Source: Oscillospiraceae bacterium
GTDB taxonomy: Bacteria; Bacillota; Clostridia; Oscillospirales; Oscillospiraceae
Direction of reading: 5' to 3'
Assembly: GCA_017501805.1 (NCBI GenBank)
Contig: JAFVWG010000212.1
Coordinates: 1 to 10,231 of the forward strand
DNA length: 10,231 nt
Positions 1 to 6,608 of the stretch are shown here, piece after piece. A model generated the notes under the pieces. It had not been told where the DNA came from. It made no database searches and worked only from the letters and a program-made list of their open reading frames with translations. Position 1 is the first letter of the stretch. Each line of letters opens with the position of its first letter. Position numbers and translations under genes: made by a program.

Positions 1-10
1 GACTTGATCT

Positions 11-988
11 ATGGCATACTCCGGAGCCGTCCTGCAGCGGGCGCGTGAGCGACTGGAGCAGGCGCGTGAAATCGCCCGGAACGAGGCGAACGAGCGGCTG
101 GAAAAGGCCTATGCGGACTGTCCGCGTCTGCGCGAGGTCGATCTCGCGCTGCAGCGCACGATGGCGCAGACGGTCGCGGCGGCGCTCGCCTCCGGCAGCG
201 ATCCCCGCGAAGCGATCGAACGCATCAAAAAAGAAAACCAAAACCTGCAGGCGGAGCGCAGCTGGCTTCTGCAGACGCTGGAGCTGGAGGACGACGACTT
301 CGACCCGCAGTCCGTCTGCGAGCTCTGCGGGGGAACGGGCTATGTCGGCAGCGCGATGTGCGAATGTCTGCGTGAGCTGTGCCGTCAGGAGCAGAAGCGC
401 GAGCTTTCCAGTCTGCTGGACGGACGCGAGAGCTTTGACGGCTTCCGCCTCGAACTCTATCCCGAATCGCCCGATCCCAAGCTCGGCGTTTCCTGCCGCC
501 GCGTGATGAAAAGCGTCCGCGACCGCTGTTTCGACTATGCGCGCGCGTTCCGCACGGATTCTCCGAACCTGCTTTTCAGCGGCGGAACGGGACTGGGCAA
601 GACCTTCCTCTCCGCCTGCATCGCCCGCACCGTGGCGGAGGGCGGTTTCAGCGTGGTCTACGACACCGCGGGCAAGCTCTTTTCCGACTTTGAGGCGGCG
701 AAATTCCAGACCTCGGAACAGACGCAGGCGCGCACGACGAAATACCTCGACTGCGACCTGCTCATCATCGATGACCTCGGCACGGAGATGACCACCCAGT
801 TCACCCAGTCCGCGCTCTATCAGGTGGTGAACACGCGGCTGATGGCGGCACGCCCCGTCATCATCTCCACGAACCTCTCCCCCACGGAGCTGGAGGACCG
901 CTATTCTCCGCAGATCGTCTCCCGTCTGCTCGGCAGCTACGAGCTGCTCACCTTCTGCGGAAACGACATCCGCCTCCTGCGAAAATAA
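11..988 (+). CDS. DnaC/IstB-type ATP-binding protein, probable replicative helicase loader
   Basis: A 325-residue AAA+ ATPase of the DnaC/DnaI/IstB group. Its likely job is loading the replicative helicase onto DNA in the cytoplasm. Residues 1-95 are charged and helical, probably coiled coil. A cysteine cluster follows (C103, C106, C117, C119, with C124 nearby) and resembles a zinc-binding knuckle. The ATPase core has Walker A GGTGLGKT (191-198), Walker B LLIIDDLG (250-257), a sensor-1-like IISTNLS (284-290) and an arginine-finger-like stretch RYSPQIVSRLLG (297-308). The start is the ATG ten bases into the window. An in-frame TGA at 5-7 rules out extension, but no Shine-Dalgarno is visible in the few bases shown. 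In Clostridia this gene often follows a DnaD-domain gene, which would lie just outside. IstB of an insertion sequence is the alternative, but no IstA or terminal repeats are seen. Confidence 0.85.
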   Translation: MAYSGAVLQRARERLEQAREIARNEANERLEKAYADCPRLREVDLALQRTMAQTVAAALASGSDPREAIERIKKENQNLQAERSWLLQTLELEDDDFDPQSVCELCGGTGYVGSAMCECLRELCRQEQKRELSSLLDGRESFDGFRLELYPESPDPKLGVSCRRVMKSVRDRCFDYARAFRTDSPNLLFSGGTGLGKTFLSACIARTVAEGGFSVVYDTAGKLFSDFEAAKFQTSEQTQARTTKYLDCDLLIIDDLGTEMTTQFTQSALYQVVNTRLMAARPVIISTNLSPTELEDRYSPQIVSRLLGSYELLTFCGNDIRLLRK

Positions 989-994
989 AACAAG

Positions 995-1024
995 CACCAC
1001 CCGCATAGCGGGTGGTGTTTTCTT
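995..1024. terminator. Bidirectional intrinsic terminator between convergent genes
   Basis: A perfect 10-base-pair stem (995-1004 with 1008-1017) has a 3-base ATA loop and is followed by TTTTCTT on the + strand. It starts six bases after the stop of the DnaC-type gene. On the - strand the hairpin is followed by CTTGTTTTATTTT, so it can also end transcripts coming from the smr gene, which stops at 1050. Confidence 0.88.
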
Positions 1025-1049
1025 ATGAAGACGCATACGGACGGCAGCG

Positions 1050-1298
1050 TTACGTCCATTCGCGCAGGACGAGGTCGGTCTCGCCGCCGTTGAGTCCGAA
1101 CTCCACGCGCAGCACGCCCGCGTGTGCGCCGTAGGTTTTGCGGATCATATCCCGCAGCGCCGTGCCGCCGTGATAGCCGTGGATCAGCCGCAGACGGTAG
1201 ACGCCGCGGCTGCGGCGCAGTGCCGCGTCGATCGCGATCTTTGCCTGATACGTTGTGCAGCCGTGCAGATCGAGCGTGACGATGCCGCCTGTGATCAT
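1050..1298 (-). CDS. Small stand-alone Smr-domain protein
   Basis: This gene encodes about 82 residues, nearly all one Smr domain (the C-terminal domain of MutS2). Smr domains bind nucleic acid, and several have nuclease activity; the substrate here is unknown. The family landmarks are LDLHG close to the N-terminus, IHGYHGG where the HGxGxG motif belongs, and GGETDLVL near the C-terminus. Two in-frame ATGs lie six bases apart, at 1304 and 1298. The Shine-Dalgarno GGGAGAG (1311-1305) touches the first but sits six bases before the second, so 1298 is chosen. The gene lies downstream of the transporter operon terminator, with no room for a promoter between that terminator and the ribosome binding site. 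Confidence 0.82.
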   Translation of the reverse strand: MITGGIVTLDLHGCTTYQAKIAIDAALRRSRGVYRLRLIHGYHGGTALRDMIRKTYGAHAGVLRVEFGLNGGETDLVLREWT

Positions 1299-1312
1299 AA
1301 ACATCTCTCCCG

Positions 1313-1348
1313 AAAAAGACCGCCGCGGATCGGATGATCTGCGGCGGT
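1313..1348 (-). terminator. Intrinsic terminator of the transport operon, abutting the smr ribosome binding site
   Basis: The minus-strand transcript forms a 12-base-pair GC-rich stem (1347-1336 with 1331-1320, one wobble pair) closed by a 4-base loop. The stem is followed at once by TCTTTTT. It starts 13 bases after the nupQ stop. The Shine-Dalgarno of smr begins one base beyond the U-tract. Confidence 0.85.
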
Positions 1349-1360
1349 TATGGTTTTTTT

Positions 1361-2341
1361 CTATCGGTCCTCGCGGAAATAGGGCAGACCGAGGCTTGCG
1401 GGGGGCTGATTTTCCCGCTTGTTGCGCATGCTGGAGATGACCAGCACGATGATCGTGACAACATAGGGCAGCATCTTGTAGATCTCCTTGATGGCGAGGT
1501 TCATGCCCGAGGGGATATACATATGCAGGATGTACAGACCGCCGAACAGGAACGAGGCAAGCACGCCGACATTCGGACGCCAGATCGTGAAGATGACGAG
1601 CGAGATGGCGAGCCAGCCGCGGTCGCCGAAGGCGTCCGCCGACCAGATGCCGCTGTTGTAGTCCATAATGTAGTACAGACCGCCGAGTCCCGCGATCATA
1701 CTGCCGAGGCAGGTGGCGATGTACTTGTAGCGGGTGACGTTCACACCCGCCGCGTCCGCGGTACGGGGATCCTCACCCACGGCGCGCAGATGCAGACCGA
1801 CGCGGGTGCGCTTGAGCACGAAGGCCGCGACCAGCGCGATCACAACGGAGAGATACACCAGAAAGCCGTAGGACAGGAAGATGCGCGCAAACCAGCCGTC
1901 GCCGCCGACGGAACGGCTGAAGCAGCCGCTGGTGGCGGACAGAACGATGGCGGGGACTTCGCTGTGCGAGATCTTGATGAGGCTTCCGCCGAAGAAGTTG
2001 CCGATGCCGACACCGAAGGTCGTCATTGCAAGACCGGTGACGTTCTGGTTGGCACGGAGCGTGACCGTGAGGAAGCAGTAGAGCAGACCCATCAGCAGCG
2101 AGCCTGCCAGCGAGCAGAGCAGCGGAATGGCGACCGCAAGGGCGGGGATCATATTGTCGCCCGCGGCCTGCTCATAGAAGAACGCGCCGATGACGCCGCA
2201 GATCGCGCCGACATACATCGTGCCGGGGATGCCGAGGTTGAGGTTGCCGGATTTTTCCGTCAGCGTTTCGCCGGTGCTGCCCAGCAGCAGCGGCGTTCCC
2301 TGCACGATCGCGCGGGGAATAAAGGATACAAAATCAAACAT
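1361..2341 (-). CDS. nupQ: Nucleoside ABC transporter permease, NupQ-like
   Basis: A 326-residue inner-membrane protein of the BPD_transp_2 family, one of two permeases of a BmpA/NupOPQ-type nucleoside importer. It is hydrophobic throughout, with about eight to nine predicted membrane segments. Diagnostic stretches are EKSGNLNLGIPG near residues 29-40, the ATPase-coupling loop AVGEDPRTADAAGVNV in the middle, and DRGWLAISLVIF after it. The C-terminal tail is charged (RNKRENQPP), consistent with a cytosolic end. It starts only three bases after the stop of the other permease, so the two are almost certainly translated together. It is the last transport gene, and a strong terminator follows. Substrate specificity cannot be read from the sequence; guanosine or broad nucleoside uptake is inferred from characterised relatives in Bacillus and Lactococcus. 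Confidence 0.88.
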   Translation of the reverse strand: MFDFVSFIPRAIVQGTPLLLGSTGETLTEKSGNLNLGIPGTMYVGAICGVIGAFFYEQAAGDNMIPALAVAIPLLCSLAGSLLMGLLYCFLTVTLRANQNVTGLAMTTFGVGIGNFFGGSLIKISHSEVPAIVLSATSGCFSRSVGGDGWFARIFLSYGFLVYLSVVIALVAAFVLKRTRVGLHLRAVGEDPRTADAAGVNVTRYKYIATCLGSMIAGLGGLYYIMDYNSGIWSADAFGDRGWLAISLVIFTIWRPNVGVLASFLFGGLYILHMYIPSGMNLAIKEIYKMLPYVVTIIVLVISSMRNKRENQPPASLGLPYFREDR

Positions 2342-2344
2342 CGA

Positions 2345-3442
2345 TCAGCCCTCCTTACCCGCAGATTTCCGGAAATTGAGCTTGTAGTTGATGATAAAGT
2401 CGCTGCCGATGATGAAGAACAGGATGATGCCCGTCAGAATATCGGCGAACGAGGGGCTGAGCATAAAGTTCGTGGCGATCTGTCCCGCGCCGCGCTGCAG
2501 GAAGACGAGCAGGAAGCTCGTCAGCACCATCCACAGCGGGTTGAACTTCGCCAGCCACGACACCATAACGGCGGTGAAGCCGCGTCCTGCGGTGATCGTG
2601 GTGGTCAGCGTGTGCTCCGTGCCGGCAACGAGCAGCATACCCGTCAGACCGCAGATCGCGCCGGAGAGCAGCATCGTGCGGACGATGACACGGCTGACCT
2701 TGATGCCGATATAGCGCGCGGTGTTTTCGCTTTCACCCACGACGGAGATCTCATAGCCGTGCTTGGAGTACTTGAGGTAGATGAACATCGCGAGGCAGAC
2801 GAACGCCGCGATCAGGATGTTCAGCAGATATTCCTTGCCGAAGAGCTTCGGCAGCCAGCCGATCATCGTCTTCTGGTTGATGATGCCGATCTGTCCCGCG
2901 CCCTTGGGCATTTCCCAGATGATGATGAAGAAGGCAACGAGCTGCGCCGCGACATAGTTCATCATCAGAGTGAAGAGGGTCTCGTTGGTGTTCCACCGCG
3001 CCTTGAAGATCGCGGGAATGGCGCCCCAGATCGCGCCTGCGAGCATACTCGCGGCAAGCATCAGCACGATCAGCAGCCAGTTCGGAACCTTGCCCGCAAG
3101 CAGGATCATACACGCCGTTGTGGCAAGACCGCCGGCAAGCATCTGTCCCTCGCCGCCGAGGTTCCAGAAACGCATTTTGAACGCAGGCGTCAGCGCGAGC
3201 GAGACGCACAGCAGGATCGCGATGTTCTGCAGCAGCAGCCAGAAGCGCCGCATAGAGCCGAACGAGCCCTTGATGATCGTAAGATAGATCTGCAGGGGAT
3301 TTTCGCCCGTGACGAGGGCGGTGACCAGTGCGCTGACCAGCAGCGCCGCGAGGATCGCGCCGCCGCGGATCGCCCACGATGCGTACCACGGAAGCGCGCT
3401 GCGCTTGGAGATGTGGATCAGGGGAGTTTTTGTCTTATTCAT
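2345..3442 (-). CDS. nupP: Nucleoside ABC transporter permease, NupP-like
   Basis: A 365-residue polytopic membrane protein of the BPD_transp_2 family, partner of the adjacent NupQ-like permease. A basic N-terminal tail leads into a first membrane helix at about residues 25-47. Family motifs are FWNLGGEGQMLAGG, which matches the FNIGGEGQ signature of the larger permease, then NTNETLFTLMMNYVA, and the coupling loop VVGESENTARYIGIKV. The long loop between the fourth and fifth helices (KGAGQIGIINQ) is typical of NupP homologues. Its ATG lies inside the end of the ATPase gene; the two share the eight bases ATGAATAA, an arrangement that favours translational coupling and fixed stoichiometry. The alternative of a sugar permease is less likely because the partner binding protein is of the BMP type. 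Confidence 0.88.
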   Translation of the reverse strand: MNKTKTPLIHISKRSALPWYASWAIRGGAILAALLVSALVTALVTGENPLQIYLTIIKGSFGSMRRFWLLLQNIAILLCVSLALTPAFKMRFWNLGGEGQMLAGGLATTACMILLAGKVPNWLLIVLMLAASMLAGAIWGAIPAIFKARWNTNETLFTLMMNYVAAQLVAFFIIIWEMPKGAGQIGIINQKTMIGWLPKLFGKEYLLNILIAAFVCLAMFIYLKYSKHGYEISVVGESENTARYIGIKVSRVIVRTMLLSGAICGLTGMLLVAGTEHTLTTTITAGRGFTAVMVSWLAKFNPLWMVLTSFLLVFLQRGAGQIATNFMLSPSFADILTGIILFFIIGSDFIINYKLNFRKSAGKEG

Positions 3443-4967
3443 CTTCCGAACCTCCCTGCTTTGTCATCATCATACCGATCTCGCGCTTGCTTGCGCCGCG
3501 TCCGGGGACGATGCCGCTGACCTTGCCGCCGCAGAGCACCAGAATGCGGTCTGCCAGCTCCAGCAGGACGTCCAGATCTTCGCCGACATAGATGACGGCG
3601 ACGCCGTTTTCCTTCTGGCGGTTGATGAGGTCATAGATGGTATACGAGGAATTGATATCCAGTCCGCGCACGGCATACGCCGTCAGCAGGACGGAGGGGG
3701 CGGATGCGATCTCGCGTCCGACGAGCACCTTCTGCACGTTGCCGCCGGACAGACGGCTCACCGGCGTTGTCACGCCGGGGGTGTTCACGTCCAGATCGTG
3801 CACGACGGTCTCCGCCAGGTCGTGCGGGAATTTGCGGTCGGTGAAAACGCTGTGACCGCGGCGGTAGGAGCGGAGCATCATATTGTCCGCGAGGTCCATA
3901 CTGCCGACAAGACCCATACCGAGGCGGTCCTCCGGAACGAAGGAGAGCGCCACGCCCATGTTGGCGATGGCAAGCGGATCCTTACCGATCAGCTCTTCGG
4001 GTCCTGCGACATCGTCCATAAAGAGGATGCTGCCCTTTTCCACGGGCTGCAGCCCCGCGATCGCTTCAAGCAGCTCCTTCTGTCCGCAGCCGGAGATGCC
4101 CGCAATGCCGAGGATCTCGCCGGAGTTTGCGGTGAAGGAGACGTCGTCGAGCTTCAGGATGCCGTCCTTACTGCGGACAGTCAGCCCCTTCACGACGATC
4201 TTGGGCTTGGGATCGACCGGCTCGGGACGCTGGATGTTCAGCGTGACCGCGTGACCGACCATCATATCGGCAAGGCTCTGCTGCGTGGCTTCGTCCGTGT
4301 TCGTGTCGCCCGCGTACTGTCCCTTGCGGAGCACCGCGACGCGGTCGGAGATGGAGAGCACCTCGTGCAGCTTGTGGGTGATAATGACGATCGCCTTGCC
4401 GTCCTTTTTCATATTGTTCATAACCGCGAAGAGCTTTTCCGCCTCCTGCGGAGTCAGAACGGCGGTCGGCTCATCGAGGATGAGGATGTCCGCGCCGCGA
4501 TAGAGGACCTTGACGATCTCGACGGTCTGCTTCTGCGAGACGGACATATCGTAGACCTTCTGATTCGGGTCGACGTCGAAGCCGTAGGCGTCGCAGATCC
4601 TGCGGATCTCGGCGGCAGCTTCCTTGAGGTTGAGTCTGCCCTTGAGTCCGAGGGTGATGTTTTCCGCCGCGGTCAGCACGTCCACGAGCTTGAAGTGCTG
4701 GTGGATCATACCGATGCCGAGGTCAAACGCATCCTTCGGCGAACGGATGGAGACCGGCTTGCCCTGCACGAAGATCTCGCCTTCGTCGGGGTAGTAGATG
4801 CCGGAGAGCATATTCATCAGCGTCGTCTTTCCGCTGCCGTTTTCACCGAGCAGCGCCAGGATCTCGCCGTGATAAATGTCGAGACGGACTTTATCGTTGG
4901 CGATGACACTCCTGCCGAAAGTCTTCGTGATGTTGCGCATTTTTACAGCGGGCGTATTCTGGTCCAT
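3435..4967 (-). CDS. nupO: Nucleoside ABC transporter ATP-binding protein with two nucleotide-binding domains, NupO-like
   Basis: A 510-residue protein with two ATPase domains in tandem, powering the nucleoside importer from the cytosolic face. Domain 1 (about 7-240) is intact: Walker A GENGSGKT (41-48), Q-loop glutamine 90, Walker B ILILDEPTAV (161-170) and switch histidine 198. Its signature reads MSVSQKQ where LSVGQ would be usual. Domain 2 (about 256-505) has a degenerate Walker A (GISGCGQK, 290-297), an intact signature LSGGNVQK (406-413), LLTAYAVRGLDI in the Walker B region, and GED (462-464) where the switch histidine belongs. One competent and one degenerate domain is normal for the RbsA/NupO class. 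The likely ribosome binding site, CAGGAG, ends 11 bases before the ATG, which is rather long. A 145-base gap separates it from bmpA. Confidence 0.9.
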   Translation of the reverse strand: MDQNTPAVKMRNITKTFGRSVIANDKVRLDIYHGEILALLGENGSGKTTLMNMLSGIYYPDEGEIFVQGKPVSIRSPKDAFDLGIGMIHQHFKLVDVLTAAENITLGLKGRLNLKEAAAEIRRICDAYGFDVDPNQKVYDMSVSQKQTVEIVKVLYRGADILILDEPTAVLTPQEAEKLFAVMNNMKKDGKAIVIITHKLHEVLSISDRVAVLRKGQYAGDTNTDEATQQSLADMMVGHAVTLNIQRPEPVDPKPKIVVKGLTVRSKDGILKLDDVSFTANSGEILGIAGISGCGQKELLEAIAGLQPVEKGSILFMDDVAGPEELIGKDPLAIANMGVALSFVPEDRLGMGLVGSMDLADNMMLRSYRRGHSVFTDRKFPHDLAETVVHDLDVNTPGVTTPVSRLSGGNVQKVLVGREIASAPSVLLTAYAVRGLDINSSYTIYDLINRQKENGVAVIYVGEDLDVLLELADRILVLCGGKVSGIVPGRGASKREIGMMMTKQGGSEDE

Positions 4968-5007
4968 ATACGGTCACACTCCTGTTTTGCTTTTTTCCGG
5001 AACGCAA

Positions 5008-5049
5008 CAAAGGGCAACGCGGCGGCATACGTCACTGCGCTGCCCTTTG
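5008..5049 (-). other. Stem-loop upstream of the ATPase gene
   Basis: In the minus-strand transcript 13 consecutive bases pair (5049-5037 with 5020-5008), with one G-U wobble, around a 16-base loop. On the + strand the same position is an A/C mismatch, so the structure favours the minus-strand RNA. There is no U-tract after it, so it is not a standard terminator. It lies about 25 bases upstream of the ribosome binding site of the ATPase gene. Confidence 0.6.
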
Positions 5050-5071
5050 CAGCGGTGCTTTTCGCTTTGCA

Positions 5072-5099
5072 GGCAGCCCCGGCGTGTGCCGGGGCTGCC
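5072..5099 (-). other. Strong GC-rich stem-loop 3' of bmpA
   Basis: A perfect 12-base-pair, very GC-rich stem (5072-5083 with 5088-5099) has a 4-base loop and starts 14 bases after the bmpA stop. The minus-strand sequence after it (TGCAAAGCGAAAAG) has no U-tract. A role in protecting the 3' end of bmpA mRNA, or in partial termination, is inferred by comparison with binding-protein genes in other ABC operons. Confidence 0.65.
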
Positions 5100-5112
5100 C
5101 AGATAACAGAGA

Positions 5113-6348
5113 TTAGCCGAAGTTGGTGTCGAGCAGCGTGATGCCGTCGATCTGCAGGTCGAAGTAAGGAGCGGAGCGGAACTCGGACTCGTGGAAGTAG
5201 CCATCAGCGATGACTTCGGTGTCCTTCGTGTAGGCTTCGTCGGTGTCGACGTCGGCCATGTAGCTCTCCAGCTTGGCGCCTTCGACGGTGAACTTCTCGG
5301 TGTCGAACACGTGCAGCGTGCCGGCAGCGAGCTCAGCCTTGGCGGCCTCGATGGCTTCCGCGGTGCCGGCAGCGGCAGCGGCGGTGTTGATCTCGGACAG
5401 CTCAACGGAACCGGTAGCGATGGTGCCGGTCCAGTCGGTGTCGATGGGCTGACCGGCCTGAACCTGGCCGATGATGTACTTGAAGTACGGAGCCCAGTTG
5501 ATGCGGGAGGACACGATGAACGTGTTCGGGCCGGCTTCGATGGTGCTGCCGTTGTAGGAGATGTTGGGCACGCCCGCAGCTTCGCAGGCGGAGGGAGCGC
5601 CGAGGGAGTCGGCGTGCTGGCTGATAACGGCGCAGCCGTTGTCGATCAGCTTCTGAGCGCCTTCGGTCTCGAGCGCCATGTCATACCAGGAGCCGGTGAA
5701 GGTGACTTCCATCGCAGCGTTGGGAACGACGGAGCGCAGGCCCAGGAAGTAGGACGTGTAGCCGGAGATAACTTCGGCGTAGGTGTAAGCGCCGACGTAG
5801 CCAACCTTGACGGTGCCGTCCGGGTTGTAGTTCTTGTCGGTCAGCTTGCCCTGCTCGATGAGCTCGTTGAGCTTCATACCGGCAGCGATACCGGCGAGGT
5901 AGCGGCCTTCATAGATGGAGGCGAAAGCATTGTGGTAGTTGGCGAGGCCTTCGGTGTGAGCCTTGGTGCCGGTTGCATGGCAGAACTCGACATTGGGGCA
6001 TTCCTTGGCGGCCTGGATCATATAATCCTCGTGGCCGAAGGAGTCGGCGAAGACGATGTTGCAGCCTTCGTCAACGAGGTCCATAGCGGCCTCGTAGCAC
6101 TCCTGACCTTCGGGGATGCCGACCTTCTGGACGTACTCGACGCCGAGCTCGGTGTAGGCTTCCTTCGCGGCCTTGATGAAGTTGAGGTCGTAGGTGGACT
6201 GCTCGTCATGCAGGAAGATGAAGCCGACCTTAACGGGGTTGGCTCCGGCTGCGGTCTCGTTGTTCTCGGCAGGAGCTGCAGTCTCGCCGCAAGCGACAAG
6301 GCCGAAGACCATGATGAGAGCAAGGAGCAAAGCAAGGATCTTTTTCAT
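5113..6348 (-). CDS. bmpA: BMP-family nucleoside-binding lipoprotein, BmpA/NupN-like
   Basis: A 411-residue extracytoplasmic binding protein of the BMP/PnrA family, which captures nucleosides for the importer encoded downstream. The N-terminus is a lipoprotein signal: MKK, a leucine-rich core, then lipobox LVAC with the modified cysteine at position 20. A flexible A/E/N-rich linker follows to about residue 37. The mature domain starts KVGFIFLHD and has alternating strand-helix elements. Recognisable stretches are ANYHNAFASIYEGRYLAG, VGYVGAYTYAEVISGY and TGSWYDMALETEGAQKLID. An alanine-rich helix lies at about 320-345. The start has a consensus AGGAGG eight bases upstream. It is first in the operon, with its own promoter and a structured leader. 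No nucleoside catabolic gene is nearby, so the pathway downstream of uptake is not shown. Confidence 0.9.
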   Translation of the reverse strand: MKKILALLLALIMVFGLVACGETAAPAENNETAAGANPVKVGFIFLHDEQSTYDLNFIKAAKEAYTELGVEYVQKVGIPEGQECYEAAMDLVDEGCNIVFADSFGHEDYMIQAAKECPNVEFCHATGTKAHTEGLANYHNAFASIYEGRYLAGIAAGMKLNELIEQGKLTDKNYNPDGTVKVGYVGAYTYAEVISGYTSYFLGLRSVVPNAAMEVTFTGSWYDMALETEGAQKLIDNGCAVISQHADSLGAPSACEAAGVPNISYNGSTIEAGPNTFIVSSRINWAPYFKYIIGQVQAGQPIDTDWTGTIATGSVELSEINTAAAAAGTAEAIEAAKAELAAGTLHVFDTEKFTVEGAKLESYMADVDTDEAYTKDTEVIADGYFHESEFRSAPYFDLQIDGITLLDTNFG

Positions 6349-6356
6349 TCTTTTTT

Positions 6357-6362
6357 CCTCCT
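6357..6362 (-). promoter_or_regulatory. Consensus ribosome binding site of bmpA
   Basis: The minus strand reads AGGAGG followed by eight A/G-rich bases and then the ATG at 6348. This is the strongest ribosome binding site in the transport operon and fits high expression of the binding protein. Confidence 0.85.
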
Positions 6363-6371
6363 AAATACATT

Positions 6372-6407
6372 TGCGCCGATGGCGCATTATTTCGGCGGTA
6401 TGCCGAA
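6372..6407 (-). other. Two tandem small hairpins in the bmpA leader
   Basis: The short untranslated leader of bmpA contains TTCGGC-ATACC-GCCGAA (6407-6391), a 6-base-pair stem. After a 4-base spacer comes TGCGCC-ATC-GGCGCA (6386-6372), a second 6-base-pair stem. The second ends about nine bases before the Shine-Dalgarno. Neither is followed by a U-tract. The leader lacks the conserved core I would expect of a purine riboswitch. Confidence 0.55.
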
Positions 6408-6418
6408 CGTACACCGTT

Positions 6419-6447
6419 AGTGTACTGCAAAACGGCAAATTTTTCAA
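6419..6447 (-). promoter_or_regulatory. Sigma-A-type promoter of bmpA
   Basis: On the minus strand TTGAAA (6447-6442) is followed after exactly 17 bases by TACACT (6424-6419). The start point would be near 6412, leaving a leader of about 63 bases. The -35 matches at five of six positions and the -10 at four of six. Confidence 0.65.
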
Positions 6448-6502
6448 TCTCCTTTTTGCGAAAAAACGCGGAAAAATGCAAGTCGCTTTGGTGAACATCG
6501 AC

Positions 6503-6520
6503 AAAATACCGCGGTGTTTT
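6503..6520. promoter_or_regulatory. Near-palindrome between divergent promoters, possible operator
   Basis: AAAATACCGCGGTGTTTT is a two-fold symmetric 18-mer with one mismatched pair (8 of 9 half-site positions match). It lies between the bmpA and rluA promoters, about 56 bases upstream of the bmpA -35 and 34 bases upstream of the rluA -35. A regulator site is possible, but no regulator gene lies beside it. Confidence 0.35.
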
Positions 6521-6553
6521 TGTGAGAGTCGGGAAAAATGCTGCGGGGCGCTC

Positions 6554-6581
6554 TTGCAAGCGGCGGGAAATACCTTATAAT
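6554..6581 (+). promoter_or_regulatory. Sigma-A-type promoter of the pseudouridine synthase gene
   Basis: TTGCAA (6554-6559), a 16-base spacer, then a perfect TATAAT (6576-6581). The start point would lie near 6588, about 20 bases before the ATG, leaving room only for the AAAGGGG ribosome binding site. Confidence 0.75.
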
Positions 6582-6608
6582 AATACGAAAAGAAAGGGGC
6601 GTGACGCT

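Noticed and set aside
1334..3520. Very long open frame (728 codons) on the + strand antisense to the permease genes
   Set aside because: Its product is a low-complexity mix rich in D, R, A, E and H, typical of the complement of GC-rich coding DNA. The opposite strand encodes clear NupP and NupQ proteins.
3309..6420. Long + strand open frames (610 and 409 codons) antisense to nupO and bmpA
   Set aside because: They have no recognisable domain and biased composition, and both lie over well-supported minus-strand genes. They are compositional shadows.
6349..6420. Purine riboswitch upstream of bmpA
   Set aside because: The leader is too short and has two simple hairpins instead of a three-way junction with the conserved core.
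6522..6608. Upstream in-frame extension of the pseudouridine synthase
   Set aside because: The extension would place the promoter -10 (6576-6581) inside the coding region and lacks a ribosome binding site. The ATG at 6609 has one.
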